Positions 8,529 through 17,561 are shown, numbered from the stretch's first letter. The stretch: 64,000 nt of DNA from Paenibacillus psychroresistens (GCF_009728935.1 NZ_CP034235.1:5184001-5248000); one strand, 5' to 3'. The notes: generated by a model from the letters alone, not told the origin. A program made the numbers and translations.

Positions 8529-9629
8529 TTAGTTTTGGCTTTTCAGCGTCTTTCTTTTTAAGAAGGATATGATCAACAGAATCAAAGGAACGAAAATAAG
8601 AAAAGGGAGAGAAAACAACGGCCATATATCTTTTATATAGGCTATAAGGTCCAGCTGATTGGGATGAAGAATTAGAGACAACTCCAGAAGCAACAACCCA
8701 AGTGGTATAAGATAAAAACGATAATCTCGACTTCCTATCGTTTGCGAAAGAGCCAAAGCCGATACTAAGAGGCAAATGGTTAACTTCGTAAAACCATTGA
8801 ATATCCAAACCGTGAAAACAAGCGGCTCAATCCTTTCAAAAAAGTCCCCAACCGCAATATACATCACAGAGGTATACGATGGAAACAATTGTTTACTAGC
8901 GATCTCTCCCAGCACGAAGATATTCACAAAAAAGGTTAGCAGAAGGAGTAAGCCAGTTACTCCGATCACAGTGATGACGGTTTTCTTCACAAAAGCCATT
9001 TGATTTACATAAGGAATCAGCATGCCGAACACAATCGTTTCCCCTAAAGGAATGGTGGCAATTTGTCCAGCGCCTTTGAGAATGGGATTCCAACCGCTCT
9101 CTAGGACAGGCAGAATATTTTTCGGTTCCATATCCGGAACTAACAATATGCTCCCTAAAACCGTTGAAATGACAACAAACAGGAATAAAATAAGCGCGCA
9201 TCTGCTTATGACCTCTATCCCTTTAGATGCGGTCCATGTTACTAGAATAATCATGGTTATACCAACTATTACAGTTGGGGTGCGTGGCAACAGCACGGCT
9301 CCTGTAATATCCGTAAAATTAAGTAACGTATAGGCCCCGAGATAAAAACTATACCAAGTGTACAATATCCCTACCATTTTACCGATCCATGGACCTAATA
9401 GGATTTGGGCTATTTCCACCAACGACTTTCGTGGATATTTATGACATAATAAAACATAGATCCAATTGATCCCCAACGCTGCAATCGTTCCGATGATGGC
9501 AGATATCCATGAATCGTGCCCGGCAGCATAGCCGATCGGCAGAGTCAACAAGCTACCCATCATATAGACAAACATGAGCGTCCAAAGCTCCATATTCGAG
9601 ATTCGATCATTTTGTGCGAAAATGTCCAT
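8529..9629 (-). CDS. Spore germination receptor B subunit (GerAB/GerB family permease)
   Basis: A 366-aa (375 from the outer start) polytopic membrane protein of the APC-like endospore GerAB family with about 10 hydrophobic helices. Recognisable parts are SNMELWTLMFVYMMGSLLTLPIG and VEIAQILLGPWIGKMVGILYTWY. In Bacillus receptors the B subunit binds the germinant in the spore inner membrane. The start at 9629 has AAGGATGG 5 nt upstream. The outer ATG at 9656 overlaps the preceding stop as ATGA and would add nine residues. It is the last gene of a gerA-gerC-small-gerB operon. The germinant is unknown. Confidence 0.88.
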   Translation of the reverse strand: MDIFAQNDRISNMELWTLMFVYMMGSLLTLPIGYAAGHDSWISAIIGTIAALGINWIYVLLCHKYPRKSLVEIAQILLGPWIGKMVGILYTWYSFYLGAYTLLNFTDITGAVLLPRTPTVIVGITMIILVTWTASKGIEVISRCALILFLFVVISTVLGSILLVPDMEPKNILPVLESGWNPILKGAGQIATIPLGETIVFGMLIPYVNQMAFVKKTVITVIGVTGLLLLLTFFVNIFVLGEIASKQLFPSYTSVMYIAVGDFFERIEPLVFTVWIFNGFTKLTICLLVSALALSQTIGSRDYRFYLIPLGLLLLELSLILHPNQLDLIAYIKDIWPLFSLPFLIFVPLILLIISFLKRKTLKSQN

Positions 9630-9652
9630 CGCAACCATCCTTTTCTTTTCTA

Positions 9653-9868
9653 TCATTCAACGAGAAACATCAACCATTTTCTCAGTACAAGTGACGGACT
9701 AAGAATGGGGACATTTGCTATCAAAAGGAGCCCGATCAAAATGGAGACCATTGCCATGACTGAAACGAATACATAATCTTTTTTTTTCGCCTTCTTTCTC
9801 ATGTAATTTAATTGCAACCATGACAGGAAAACGATTCCCAAGAGGAACATCAGCAGCTGCATTATCAT
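9653..9868 (-). CDS. Small two-helix membrane protein of the ger operon (D-type subunit)
   Basis: A 71-aa protein with two strongly hydrophobic helices (residues about 3-18 and 33-55) separated by a basic loop (YMRKKAKKKD). It overlaps gerC upstream and gerB downstream by ATGA. Short two-helix proteins of about 75 aa, called D proteins, are known from some Bacillus germinant-receptor operons and modulate receptor function. Size, topology and position fit that class, although the sequence itself gives no specific motif. Confidence 0.72.
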   Translation of the reverse strand: MIMQLLMFLLGIVFLSWLQLNYMRKKAKKKDYVFVSVMAMVSILIGLLLIANVPILSPSLVLRKWLMFLVE

Positions 9869-11061
9869 TTTGTACCAACTCTTTTGTTTTCAAAGGAGTT
9901 AGTAATTATTCCTGCTCTTTGGAGACTGATTTTTGCCGTTACAGTGATATCAGCGTTTGAGAAAATCGTCTCCCATTCTGAACGAACCTTTTTCCATGTT
10001 TGAAAATGAAATTGATGGAGCTGTAAACCTATACCGAAAATGTCAGCTTTCCATTCGGTTTGTGCTTTCCTCACTGTTTGGAGTGTTTCTTCCGCAATCA
10101 AATCACCAAGTTCTTTCTCAATGATAGCTATACTCTCCCGCTGACTAAGATCCATTTTAGCATTAAACTCATTGATCACTCCGGCTCCATTAAGCTCAAT
10201 ACGAACCTGCGCTTTATCACCATTCATCCTGGTTTTGATCTTACTACCCATTTTGTCTAATTCAACTCCAACGTTTCCATTGATTCCAGGCAGCTTATTC
10301 CCCAAATATTCTTGCTTCAATTCCCCCTTTATCCACCTCAGGCTTCTGGTCTCGATGTCGTTCATATATCCCGTTAATTTATAGTTTTTAAAAACGGCCG
10401 TTGAAGATATTCGGAAAAATTTAAATTTCGATGCTTCACCATTCTTAAGATCATCGGTTGGCGTCACCAATTCAACTGCACCTATAACAGGTACGATTCC
10501 ATCCCTGGCTTGCGTCATAAGGAAGTCTCTAAACGTCACGGCTGTGCCGAATCCGGAACGTTCCAGCTCACGAACCTCCTCGGCTGGAATACGCTCCGTA
10601 GGATGATCGTTCTGAATGACCTCCGAAGCTTCCTTACCTTTGGCCACAACAAGATAGGTCCGAAGTCGACTTCCCGGATCTCTGGAGAAATAATCCAGAA
10701 TATCTTGGATTCCTTTTTTAGCAAGCGCTTCTCCTATAAACACAATTCTGCGATGGCCTTTGAAAAAATGTCGTGACATTTTCTGCTGGATTTTTCGTTC
10801 GCAATCGTAAAGGTTCGTTCCTGTGGCGGAAACCACAAAATACGTTTTTCCGAGAGTTCCACCACTGGAAACCTTGCCACCTTCGCCGCTAGCCCCAGCC
10901 GGGATCGGCACCTGAATCGAGACTTTTAAATCTCCTGCTTCTGTAATATCTAAAGCCGAAGCCATAAAAATCGAGAGGTCGTTCATTTCAATCCGGTCCC
11001 AACATCCACCCAACAACGGTACGAATAAAAGCAAAAAGAGCGATCGCATAAGCTTATTCAT
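9865..11061 (-). CDS. Spore germination receptor C subunit, Ger(x)C lipoprotein
   Basis: A 398-aa lipoprotein. The signal peptide ends in the lipobox LLGG-C (Cys20), followed by WDRIEMNDLS, the conserved opening of mature GerC proteins (CWD.RE). The body matches Ger(x)C organisation: an N-terminal domain with GEALAKKGIQDILDYFSRDPGSR and a C-terminal IEKELGDLIAEETLQTVRKAQTEWKAD amphipathic region. The C subunit is lipid-anchored on the outer face of the spore inner membrane and is needed for receptor assembly. GGAGAG precedes the ATG. It overlaps gerA by 4 nt and the small D-type gene by 4 nt. Confidence 0.92.
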   Translation of the reverse strand: MNKLMRSLFLLLFVPLLGGCWDRIEMNDLSIFMASALDITEAGDLKVSIQVPIPAGASGEGGKVSSGGTLGKTYFVVSATGTNLYDCERKIQQKMSRHFFKGHRRIVFIGEALAKKGIQDILDYFSRDPGSRLRTYLVVAKGKEASEVIQNDHPTERIPAEEVRELERSGFGTAVTFRDFLMTQARDGIVPVIGAVELVTPTDDLKNGEASKFKFFRISSTAVFKNYKLTGYMNDIETRSLRWIKGELKQEYLGNKLPGINGNVGVELDKMGSKIKTRMNGDKAQVRIELNGAGVINEFNAKMDLSQRESIAIIEKELGDLIAEETLQTVRKAQTEWKADIFGIGLQLHQFHFQTWKKVRSEWETIFSNADITVTAKISLQRAGIITNSFENKRVGTK

Positions 11062-12605
11062 CCGCTCTCCTTCCCTTTTAATTTTTTACCTAAAGGCTGC
11101 TGATGAAGGTAAAGTGTCCATAAGGGAGCACGAAATAACGCATCTTTGAGGCCTTGAAGGCTAACTGGAGCCGTAGGAAACAGATAAGGTACCCCAAATG
11201 ATTTCAACCCGCTAAGATGTACTAAAATAATCAGTAATCCAACTGCAATTCCGTAAAGCCCAAACATCCCAGCTAGTAGAATCATGGGAAATCGCAAGAT
11301 CCGAAAAGCAAGTGAGAAATTATACCGCGGAATAGCAAAAGAAGCGATTCCCGTTAAGGAAACGACAATCACCATGGGGGCCGACACGATACCCGCCTGC
11401 ACGGCAGCTTGGCCAACTACCAAACCTCCAACAATACTGACGGCTTGACCGATTTGCTTCGGTAATCGAACCCCAGCTTCCCTCAAGCCCTCAAATGTAA
11501 CCTCCAACAATACCGCTTCCACCAACGCCGGAAAAGGGACTCCTTCTCGTGCCGCTGCAATGCTCAATAAAAGATTTGTTGGAATCATTTGCTGATGGAA
11601 GGTCGTAAGAGCAACATAAAGAGAAGGCAGCAGCAAAGCAATCATGGTAAAACCGAGACGAATAAATCGGATTAAATTGGCATATATCAATCGTTCATAA
11701 TAATCTTCACCTGCTTGCAAAAACCCCCAAAACGTCATCGGAGCACTGATAGCAAACGGGGATCCATCTGTTATAATCACCACTTGACCCTGTAATAAGG
11801 CGGACACCACATAATCGGGACGCTCTGTTACGAGAAATTGTGGAAATGGGGAGAAGCTTCTCTCTTCGATTAATTGTTCAATGTACCCGGATTCCAGAAC
11901 GACATCGATTTGAATGTCTTGTATTCTGGTCTTGATATCCTGAAGGGTCGATTCATTCGTTATCCCCTTCATATACACGATTGCCACCTCGGTTTGCGTG
12001 ATGTCGCCTACTGTAAGCATTTCAATTTTCAACCGGGAAGACCTGACTTTTCTGCGAATCAAGCTTGTATTCGTCCTGAGAATTTCTGTAAACGAATCGC
12101 GCGAACCGCGGACTGTATTCTCCGTAGAAGGCTGTTCAACAGATCGAGTATTCCCTCCCGGAACGCTGACTAGAATCGCTGCCGTTTGTTCGTCAATGCA
12201 TATAGCCACGGAGCCTTTTAATATTTCTTGCTCTATTTTAAGGAAGTCTGCCGTCTGCTTCACTTGGCTGATCGTGATCAACTGATTTTGAAGGAATGAA
12301 AGGAGTCCTTGTCCTGAATTAGATGGTTCGGTTGAAGCGCTTGACATGAGAGGCTTCATCAGGGATTCTTCCAATTGCTTTTCATCGATTAATCCATCAA
12401 TATATAACAGAAAGGCATTTTTTTGTCCGCAAACTTGAAAAGAGCGGAAGTTGACATCGGAGCAGTCTTGAAAGATGACTCTGAGCCTGGTTTCATTTAC
12501 TTTTAGAGATGAGGTAAGGCAATCATTGTCCATTTGATGAGATGTTGCTTTATCGAGGAAGACCTTCGTTGTTTTTGCTTTTTTTCTATATATTTTTCCA
12601 AGCAT
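11058..12605 (-). CDS. Spore germination receptor A subunit (GerA family)
   Basis: A 515-aa GerA-family protein with an N-terminal soluble domain (about 1-270) and a membrane domain of five or so helices, including the conserved PFPALVEAVLLEVTFEGLREAGVRLPKQIGQAVSIVGGLVVGQAAVQAG stretch and the C-terminal GVPYLFPTAP...KDALFRAP motif. It forms the ion-channel-like ring of the receptor. A longer frame starts at TTG 12623, but that codon overlaps the GGAGGA ribosome binding site that serves ATG 12605. It is the first gene of the operon, with a forespore-type promoter candidate upstream. Confidence 0.92.
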   Translation of the reverse strand: MLGKIYRKKAKTTKVFLDKATSHQMDNDCLTSSLKVNETRLRVIFQDCSDVNFRSFQVCGQKNAFLLYIDGLIDEKQLEESLMKPLMSSASTEPSNSGQGLLSFLQNQLITISQVKQTADFLKIEQEILKGSVAICIDEQTAAILVSVPGGNTRSVEQPSTENTVRGSRDSFTEILRTNTSLIRRKVRSSRLKIEMLTVGDITQTEVAIVYMKGITNESTLQDIKTRIQDIQIDVVLESGYIEQLIEERSFSPFPQFLVTERPDYVVSALLQGQVVIITDGSPFAISAPMTFWGFLQAGEDYYERLIYANLIRFIRLGFTMIALLLPSLYVALTTFHQQMIPTNLLLSIAAAREGVPFPALVEAVLLEVTFEGLREAGVRLPKQIGQAVSIVGGLVVGQAAVQAGIVSAPMVIVVSLTGIASFAIPRYNFSLAFRILRFPMILLAGMFGLYGIAVGLLIILVHLSGLKSFGVPYLFPTAPVSLQGLKDALFRAPLWTLYLHQQPLGKKLKGKESG

Positions 12606-12648
12606 AAACGCTCGTTCCTCCAAATTGTGTAAATCGGATCTTCGAGTG

Positions 12649-12679
12649 TAGGTTTAGCTTCCCCCTTGTATTTTATTCA
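12649..12679 (-). promoter_or_regulatory. Candidate sigma-G-type promoter for ger operon
   Basis: Minus strand: TGAATA (12674-12679) matches the forespore sigma-G -35 consensus exactly. After 18 bp follows AAACCTA (12649-12655), which agrees with CATACTA at four of seven positions. It lies about 45 nt before the gerA start. The -10 match is weak. Confidence 0.45.
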
Positions 12680-12720
12680 CTGTTTTTTAGTAGGACCTTT
12701 CAATAAAAAAACCTGAATAT

Positions 12721-12757
12721 AAAAAAAACTCAGCTGTGCCGCGATCGCGAGCTGAGT
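12721..12757 (-). terminator. Terminator after alpha/beta hydrolase
   Basis: ACTCAGCT / AGCTGAGT stem with a GC-rich loop that itself contains CGCGATCGCG, followed on the minus strand by an eight-T run. It isolates the ger operon from the gene upstream. Confidence 0.85.
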
Positions 12758-12855
12758 ATCTTAGTCGTTCCCCAAACGACCATACATATGACTTGCTTGT
12801 TCGGAGTATTAGTGAGTTCCATTTCTTCTATACCTTTTTAGGTTTTTTTCAATTT

Positions 12856-13638
12856 CTATCCAATAAATTGAATTAACAGCTCATTAACCCGATCGCGTTC
12901 TTCATAGAAAGCGCCGTGTCCACTGTATTGTAATGGTACAAGCTTAGAATTTGAAATCAGCTTATTAACTTCCTGTGCCTTAGCGAATGGAACTGCTTTG
13001 TCATGTATTCCGTGAATTATTAATGTAGGTACAGCGATCTTAGCAAGATCTGAATACAAATTCTCATCTCTAATTGCTTTGATCATTGCAGCAGTTGACC
13101 ATCCAGCTGCTTGAAGTCCCATCTGCATAAACCATACTCGGAGTGATTCTGTGACATACTGAAAGAAAAATGTGTCTAGAACTCCCCGCCACATATCAGG
13201 ACGATCATTTAGCGTTTGTGTCAAGAGTGTAGTTGCAACTTCTGGTGAAAAGCCAGTTGGAGCAGCGGCATCTATAAGGACAAGTTTAGAAACTCCGAAC
13301 CCCTGATAGCGAGACATATAGCGAATCGCAATCGCTGCACCCGTAGAGTGGCCCGCTAACGTGATGTTTTCTAACTTGAGCTCACCAATAATTACGCGAA
13401 TATCATGAGCCATTCTATCGTAATTATAGCCAGTATAAGGTTTATCTGAATTACCGAAGCCTCTCCAGTCCATACCGATGCATCGATAACCCATTGCCGG
13501 AAGAACATTAAACTGATATTCAAACTGCCTATGACTTAAAGGCCAACCATGGATAAAAAGTATCGTTTTCTTACCCCCTGGATTTATATCCTCAACATAA
13601 ATTTTCACACCTTGTTCTACCGTGATATAATATCCCAA
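12856..13638 (-). CDS. Alpha/beta hydrolase (haloperoxidase/esterase-like)
   Basis: A 260-aa alpha/beta-hydrolase fold enzyme with an oxyanion HGWPLS segment (30-35), the nucleophile elbow GHSTG (Ser98), the acid Asp213 in HGIHDK and His241 in SGHGAFYEE, so the triad is complete. The WRGFGNSDKP sequence is typical of non-haem haloperoxidase and esterase relatives. The start is TTG with GGAGG 7 nt upstream. A degenerate copy of this gene lies at 43375-43845, including its 5' leader. The physiological substrate is unknown. Confidence 0.88.
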   Translation of the reverse strand: MGYYITVEQGVKIYVEDINPGGKKTILFIHGWPLSHRQFEYQFNVLPAMGYRCIGMDWRGFGNSDKPYTGYNYDRMAHDIRVIIGELKLENITLAGHSTGAAIAIRYMSRYQGFGVSKLVLIDAAAPTGFSPEVATTLLTQTLNDRPDMWRGVLDTFFFQYVTESLRVWFMQMGLQAAGWSTAAMIKAIRDENLYSDLAKIAVPTLIIHGIHDKAVPFAKAQEVNKLISNSKLVPLQYSGHGAFYEERDRVNELLIQFIG

Positions 13639-14039
13639 ATTAATTCCTCCGTTAAATAATTTTCTTATTTTTCATAGGATATTAAATAAGGCCAATATAG
13701 GTGAATACCTAACCAAAAAATGCTAATAAATTGAATTTAAAACCAATTAACTTCTCGCTTAGAACCAAACTGATACCTTCGTAATCGTAATACTTTGGAA
13801 GTGTTATCGATGAAAATGCAAATATTGGTATCTATAATTATTGTAATAAATATTACTGAAAAAATGAAGTCATGGCCCTATGATTGAAAATCAGGCTGAA
13901 GGGAGTTAATAAGTTGCTGTGTTTCGAATATACGCTGCTTTAACAAATTTGGATACACGAGGGACAGTTCAATAATAAGAAAATGCCTGAGTTACAACAT
14001 AGTATCATCAAAACTAAATTACTATTGGAGGAAAATTTA

Positions 14040-14498
14040 ATGTCAACATTTTTGGATGTAATGGGACCACGGATACTGCTATTAACGGATTTAAAGGAAA
14101 ATCGGGATTATAGCTTAATGAAGGCTGAAGTCCCACCAGGTGTGATCGTTCCCATCCACAGTCATGACGATCGCGAAACCTTTGTTGTTCTCTCGGGTGA
14201 ACTTGAAGCGTTCACGAAAGATAGCTGGCAAACTGTACGTGCTGGCGATACGGTGGATATTCCTGGAGACGTAAAGCATGCTTGGAGAAATTCTACTAAT
14301 GAGACAGTCACATTGTTAGTCGCATCAACTGCAAAAATGGGAGAATTCTTTAATGAAATTGGCCGACCAACCGATAATCTTCCACCGGGTCCTCCTTCGC
14401 TAGAAATTTTGCAAAATTTCGTTCAAGTTGCCTTGGCTTATGGTTATTGGCTCGGAACTCCTGACGACAATGCTTCAATAGGAATTTCGTTGGGCTAA
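14040..14498 (+). CDS. Cupin-domain protein
   Basis: A 152-aa small cupin. Motif 1 is present as IHSHDDRETFVVLSGELEAF (His-x-His plus Glu) and motif 2 as DIPGDVKHAWRN (His), together the usual 3-His/1-Glu metal site. Single-domain cupins include dioxygenases, isomerases and binding proteins. The start at 14040 has GGAGG 9 nt upstream; an in-frame ATG at 13983 has no ribosome binding site. It is convergent with the Crp/Fnr gene. Confidence 0.85.
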   Translation: MSTFLDVMGPRILLLTDLKENRDYSLMKAEVPPGVIVPIHSHDDRETFVVLSGELEAFTKDSWQTVRAGDTVDIPGDVKHAWRNSTNETVTLLVASTAKMGEFFNEIGRPTDNLPPGPPSLEILQNFVQVALAYGYWLGTPDDNASIGISLG

Positions 14499-14516
14499 GT
14501 GTATAACAAAAAAATA

Positions 14517-14555
14517 GCGACTGAGCTAGGTTTACCCTACTCAGTCGCATTTCTT
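14517..14555. terminator. Bidirectional terminator between cupin and Crp/Fnr genes
   Basis: Nine-base-pair perfect stem GCGACTGAG / CTCAGTCGC with a 14-nt loop, preceded by A7 and followed by a T-rich tract. Confidence 0.8.
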
Positions 14556-14561
14556 TAATTC

Positions 14562-15278
14562 TTAGAAGTCATTTGCCATGCCACCTACTAATTCAAGCTT
14601 CTCCGCTAACCTAACGGGACTTATGGATATTGATTTCCTTCCCGTCTGAATGATTCCGTCCTTCATAAGCGAATTTAAGAGCACAGAGACCACCTCACGT
14701 GTGGCTCCAACCATGTTCGCAACTTCCTGATGCGTTAATGCCAAATCAATTCTAACTTTCCCCTCTTCCTCGACTCCAAATCTTTCTGAAAGCTTAATTA
14801 ATAAATGAAGTATTCTATCCCGGACATCCCCAAGTGCTAATTGCATCAGCATTTCATCGCGTTCCTTAAGTATTTTACTTAACTCCGACAAAAATTTCAT
14901 GGCGAGCAAAGGTCGTTTGGCTAAGAAAACTTCAAAATTATATTTAGATACCGAACAAATAAACGTATCCTCTATTGTTTCTATGTAAAGTTCTTTCGTC
15001 CCAAATGAAAATGTGTCTATCTCTCCGAAAATGTTGCCCATAGTTAAGATTCCCACTGTAAATTGCTTTCCCTCTGAATTAATTCTATACAGACGCAGCA
15101 TACCTTCTTTAAGAAAAAAAAGTCCATCTTGAGCAGTTTCTGGCGTTTGTATGAGGCTACCTTTAGGAAGCGCATGAGAGTGAGTCATTTGAGCAATATT
15201 GTCCAGCTCCGTCAAATCATCCGGAGTCAGCACATCAAAGATGCTCATTTTTGATAAATATAACCGTTTATCTAACAC
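14562..15278 (-). CDS. Crp/Fnr-family transcriptional regulator
   Basis: 238 aa from the chosen GTG. The N-terminal cyclic-nucleotide-binding-like barrel (about 15-125: GLFFLKEGMLRLYR, GNIFGEID) is followed by a dimerisation helix and a C-terminal winged HTH (LTHQEVANMVGATREVVSVLLNSL). No Cys cluster for an Fe-S centre is visible, so it is not a classical FNR. The open frame continues upstream to 15470 without a ribosome binding site. The GTG at 15278 follows AGGAGG (12 nt) and overlaps the stop of a 27-codon upstream frame. ATG at 15248 is an alternative. Targets are unknown. Confidence 0.82.
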   Translation of the reverse strand: MLDKRLYLSKMSIFDVLTPDDLTELDNIAQMTHSHALPKGSLIQTPETAQDGLFFLKEGMLRLYRINSEGKQFTVGILTMGNIFGEIDTFSFGTKELYIETIEDTFICSVSKYNFEVFLAKRPLLAMKFLSELSKILKERDEMLMQLALGDVRDRILHLLIKLSERFGVEEEGKVRIDLALTHQEVANMVGATREVVSVLLNSLMKDGIIQTGRKSISISPVRLAEKLELVGGMANDF

Positions 15279-15355
15279 TTTTCGGTATCGCCTCCTGAAA
15301 TCCTCAATAAAGCCAAACGAAAGTAGTATGCTCCAAAGTAAATTCTCTTCTTCAT
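15272..15355 (-). CDS. Possible 27-aa leader peptide upstream of Crp/Fnr gene
   Basis: A short frame with a strong GGAGGG site 7 nt before its ATG (15355). The product is rich in Tyr, Arg and Leu and ends TEKC. Its TAG stop overlaps the GTG start of the regulator (GTGTTAG), the arrangement expected for translational coupling. There is no homology evidence, and it could equally be chance. Confidence 0.35.
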   Translation of the reverse strand: MKKRIYFGAYYFRLALLRISGGDTEKC

Positions 15356-15567
15356 AAAGTATCCCTCCTGTAAGTTTAATTAATACAAACTTATGGGAAT
15401 AAAGACTCGATGTTCGAAGAGCTATCAAATGAACGGACTGTTGTATGTTTAACACTTTAATCCAGAACAATTATATTGAAATCACTTCAGCCCAGTTAAG
15501 CGGCCGCAGGCGACGAGCTTGCCGCCATTGGCTCATGAATTGGACTTTATGATAAAATTAAAGGCAG

Positions 15568-16338
15568 TTAAGCTCCATACCCGCCATCGACATCGAAGAC
15601 TGAACCTGTAATATAAGACGCTTCAGGACTTGCTAAGAATACGATACCTGCCGCAACTTCTTTTACATCCGCAAAACGTTTAATTGCTAAAGTTGAAATT
15701 ATCACCGGCTTGGCTTCAGCATATGGCGCCGCCATATCGGTTTCCATAACACCTGCCTGAATTACGTTTACGGTAATATTTCGTGGTGCCAAGTCTCTTG
15801 CCGCACCTTTAGAGTAGCCAACAATTGCAGCTTTAGTAGCAGCATAGTCTGCCAAACCAGGATGGCCTGTTCGGCTTGCAACACCAGAGCCGATCGTAAT
15901 GATTCGACCACCGTCTCCCATGACTTTCACAGCCGCACGAATGAGGGCAATGACCCCCGTAAAATTGACCGCATATTGATGATCCAAGGCAGCAATATCA
16001 ATCTCAGGGCTATCAATTGGGATACCCTGATAAGCAACCGCCGCGTTATTCACCAACATATCCAAGCGGCCCATAGATTCCACAATATGCTGAATTAATT
16101 CTTCAGCCTTATGAGCCTCGGCTTGGTTCGATTGAATGGCAACTGCACGGACCCCTTTTGCTTCTGCCTCACGAACCACAGCATTAGCTTTCTCACTCGA
16201 ACTCGATGAGACATAAGTGATCACGACATTCGCGCCTTCCTCTGCCAGTGCCAACGCTGTTGCTGCTCCAAGACCGCGCGAACCACCTGTTACCAAAGCA
16301 ACTTTACCTGCAAATTTTTTAAATGAATTTTTCAACAT
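15568..16338 (-). CDS. Short-chain dehydrogenase/reductase (SDR)
   Basis: A 256-aa classical SDR with TGGSRGLG for NAD(P) binding (residues about 17-24), NNAA, a serine in the GSGVASRTG strand and the catalytic YAATK (Tyr-x-x-x-Lys). The C-terminal ITGSVFDVDGGYGA is also typical. GAGGAG is 2 nt from the first ATG (16341) and 5 nt from the second (16338), so the second is preferred. The gene is divergent from a TetR regulator with two dyads between them, a standard TetR/SDR pair. The substrate is unknown. Confidence 0.9.
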   Translation of the reverse strand: MLKNSFKKFAGKVALVTGGSRGLGAATALALAEEGANVVITYVSSSSSEKANAVVREAEAKGVRAVAIQSNQAEAHKAEELIQHIVESMGRLDMLVNNAAVAYQGIPIDSPEIDIAALDHQYAVNFTGVIALIRAAVKVMGDGGRIITIGSGVASRTGHPGLADYAATKAAIVGYSKGAARDLAPRNITVNVIQAGVMETDMAAPYAEAKPVIISTLAIKRFADVKEVAAGIVFLASPEASYITGSVFDVDGGYGA

Positions 16339-16365
16339 CATCTCTCCTCAATAGTTTTATCTACA

Positions 16366-16397
16366 ATACCATTCGGTATAGTGAATGTCTGTTCACT
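16366..16397. promoter_or_regulatory. Candidate TetR operators between SDR and tetR
   Basis: Two adjacent dyads: ATACC-ATTC-GGTAT (16366-16379) and AGTGAA-TGTCTG-TTCACT (16380-16397). The first is the type commonly bound by TetR-family repressors. Both lie 25-60 nt upstream of the SDR start. Confidence 0.55.
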
Positions 16398-16557
16398 CTA
16401 CTTCCCCAACGGGAGAAAGTCAATAATAATGAACGAACTGTTCTTATTTTCCATATTTTCATGACGAAACTATTCCCTTTAATCCGTTTATTTTTAGCGA
16501 CAAATGATGTAAACTATACATTATTCTTTGTAAGACTAGAAGTGGGGAGATGATCAA

Positions 16558-17145
16558 ATGCCAAGAGGAAATTTCCGTACATTTGATACGGATGCAGCTT
16601 TGGACCGCGCTTTGGAAGTCTTCTGGGAGAGAGGATATGAAGGTTCTTCTCTTACAGCGTTGACAAAAGCCATAGGCATTAGCCGCCCAAGTTTATATGC
16701 TGCCTACGGCAATAAAGAAGAATTATTTCAAAAAGTTCTAGATCGTTATGAAGTAGGCCCGATGATGTTTCGGACTTATGCTTTGCAAGAGCCGACTGCA
16801 CGGGCAGTGGCCGAGCGCCTGCTCCATGGGACGATTGAAAATATAATCAATGAGAAAACACCTAAAGGTTGTCTTTTCGTACAAGCTGCCCTATCTTGCG
16901 GAGAAGAATCCGAAGATATTCGACAGGAATTAAATTTGCGGCGGGCATCGACGGAAAAAGCGCTTAACAGGAGGTTTGAACAAGCTATCATCGACGGCGA
17001 CTTACCTACCTATATTAACCCAGATCGTCTAGCGAGATACGTGACGACCGTTCAGCATGGACTATGCGTCCAAGCCACAGGCGGATCCACTCGTGAGGAG
17101 CTGCTGGAAGTAGTAGATATGGCGATGATGGCTTGGCCAAATTAA
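16558..17145 (+). CDS. TetR-family transcriptional regulator
   Basis: 195 aa. The N-terminal TetR HTH spans residues about 9-56 (ALEVFWERGYEGSSLTALTKAIGISRPSLYAAYGNKEELF), followed by an all-helical ligand domain with GCLFVQAAL typical of the YcdC/AcrR-type C-terminal family. GGGGAG lies 7 nt before the ATG. It probably represses the divergent SDR gene and itself through the dyads at 16366-16397. The inducer is unknown. Confidence 0.9.
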   Translation: MPRGNFRTFDTDAALDRALEVFWERGYEGSSLTALTKAIGISRPSLYAAYGNKEELFQKVLDRYEVGPMMFRTYALQEPTARAVAERLLHGTIENIINEKTPKGCLFVQAALSCGEESEDIRQELNLRRASTEKALNRRFEQAIIDGDLPTYINPDRLARYVTTVQHGLCVQATGGSTREELLEVVDMAMMAWPN

Positions 17146-17146
17146 T

Positions 17147-17236
17147 AAATAGCACTACCAAATAAATAAGACCATACCTTTTCTATCACAAGACTTATTC
17201 TATAAGTTGTCTATACAGACAACAGCTCCCTCTTCA
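17147..17236. repeat. 90-bp dispersed intergenic repeat, copy 1
   Basis: It aligns without gaps to 41494-41583, with about 11 mismatches in 90 bases by eye. Both copies keep an inverted repeat GTTGTC-N6-GACAAC followed by GCTCCCTCTTCA, although the six loop bases differ. It lies just after the tetR stop and before a terminator. No coding potential is seen. Confidence 0.75.
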
Positions 17237-17289
17237 TACGAATTTGTATATAGGAATTAAAGAATGCTTTATTCCACTGATAGTTCGAA

Positions 17290-17340
17290 TGTCCCCAAAC
17301 TCTTGTCACTCATCCATGACAAGTTTGGGGACATTTTATT
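17290..17340 (+). terminator. Strong terminator downstream of tetR
   Basis: TGTCCCCAAACT ... TTTGGGGACA stem with one small bulge, extended by TTGTCA/TGACAA, then ATTTTATTTT. The 221-nt stretch up to the next gene (17562) shows nothing else recognisable. Confidence 0.8.
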
Positions 17341-17561
17341 TTGAAAATAAATCTGAAAAATAACTCCACTGCAGTTTACACATAATAGCATTGAGATGTA
17401 CCACCGAGGCTTGTGAGGTATTTAATAGACATTGATCCACTTGTGGAATACGATTATTATTTTTTGGGAATTATGTTACAAAATAGTACCTACTTTTCAA
17501 ATCACAACCTTCAAAATGCTAATTTTATTAGCAAAAATATTATTTTTAAGGAGAATTCAGC

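Noticed and set aside
8529..12605. Amino-acid/sugar transport operon instead of germination receptor
   Set aside because: GerA-domain protein, Ger(x)C lipoprotein with CWDR start and GerB permease in one overlapping operon are diagnostic of a spore germinant receptor.
12729..12757. CGCGATCGCG palindrome as a protein-binding site
   Set aside because: It is the loop of a clear terminator hairpin with a T8 tail, which is a sufficient explanation.
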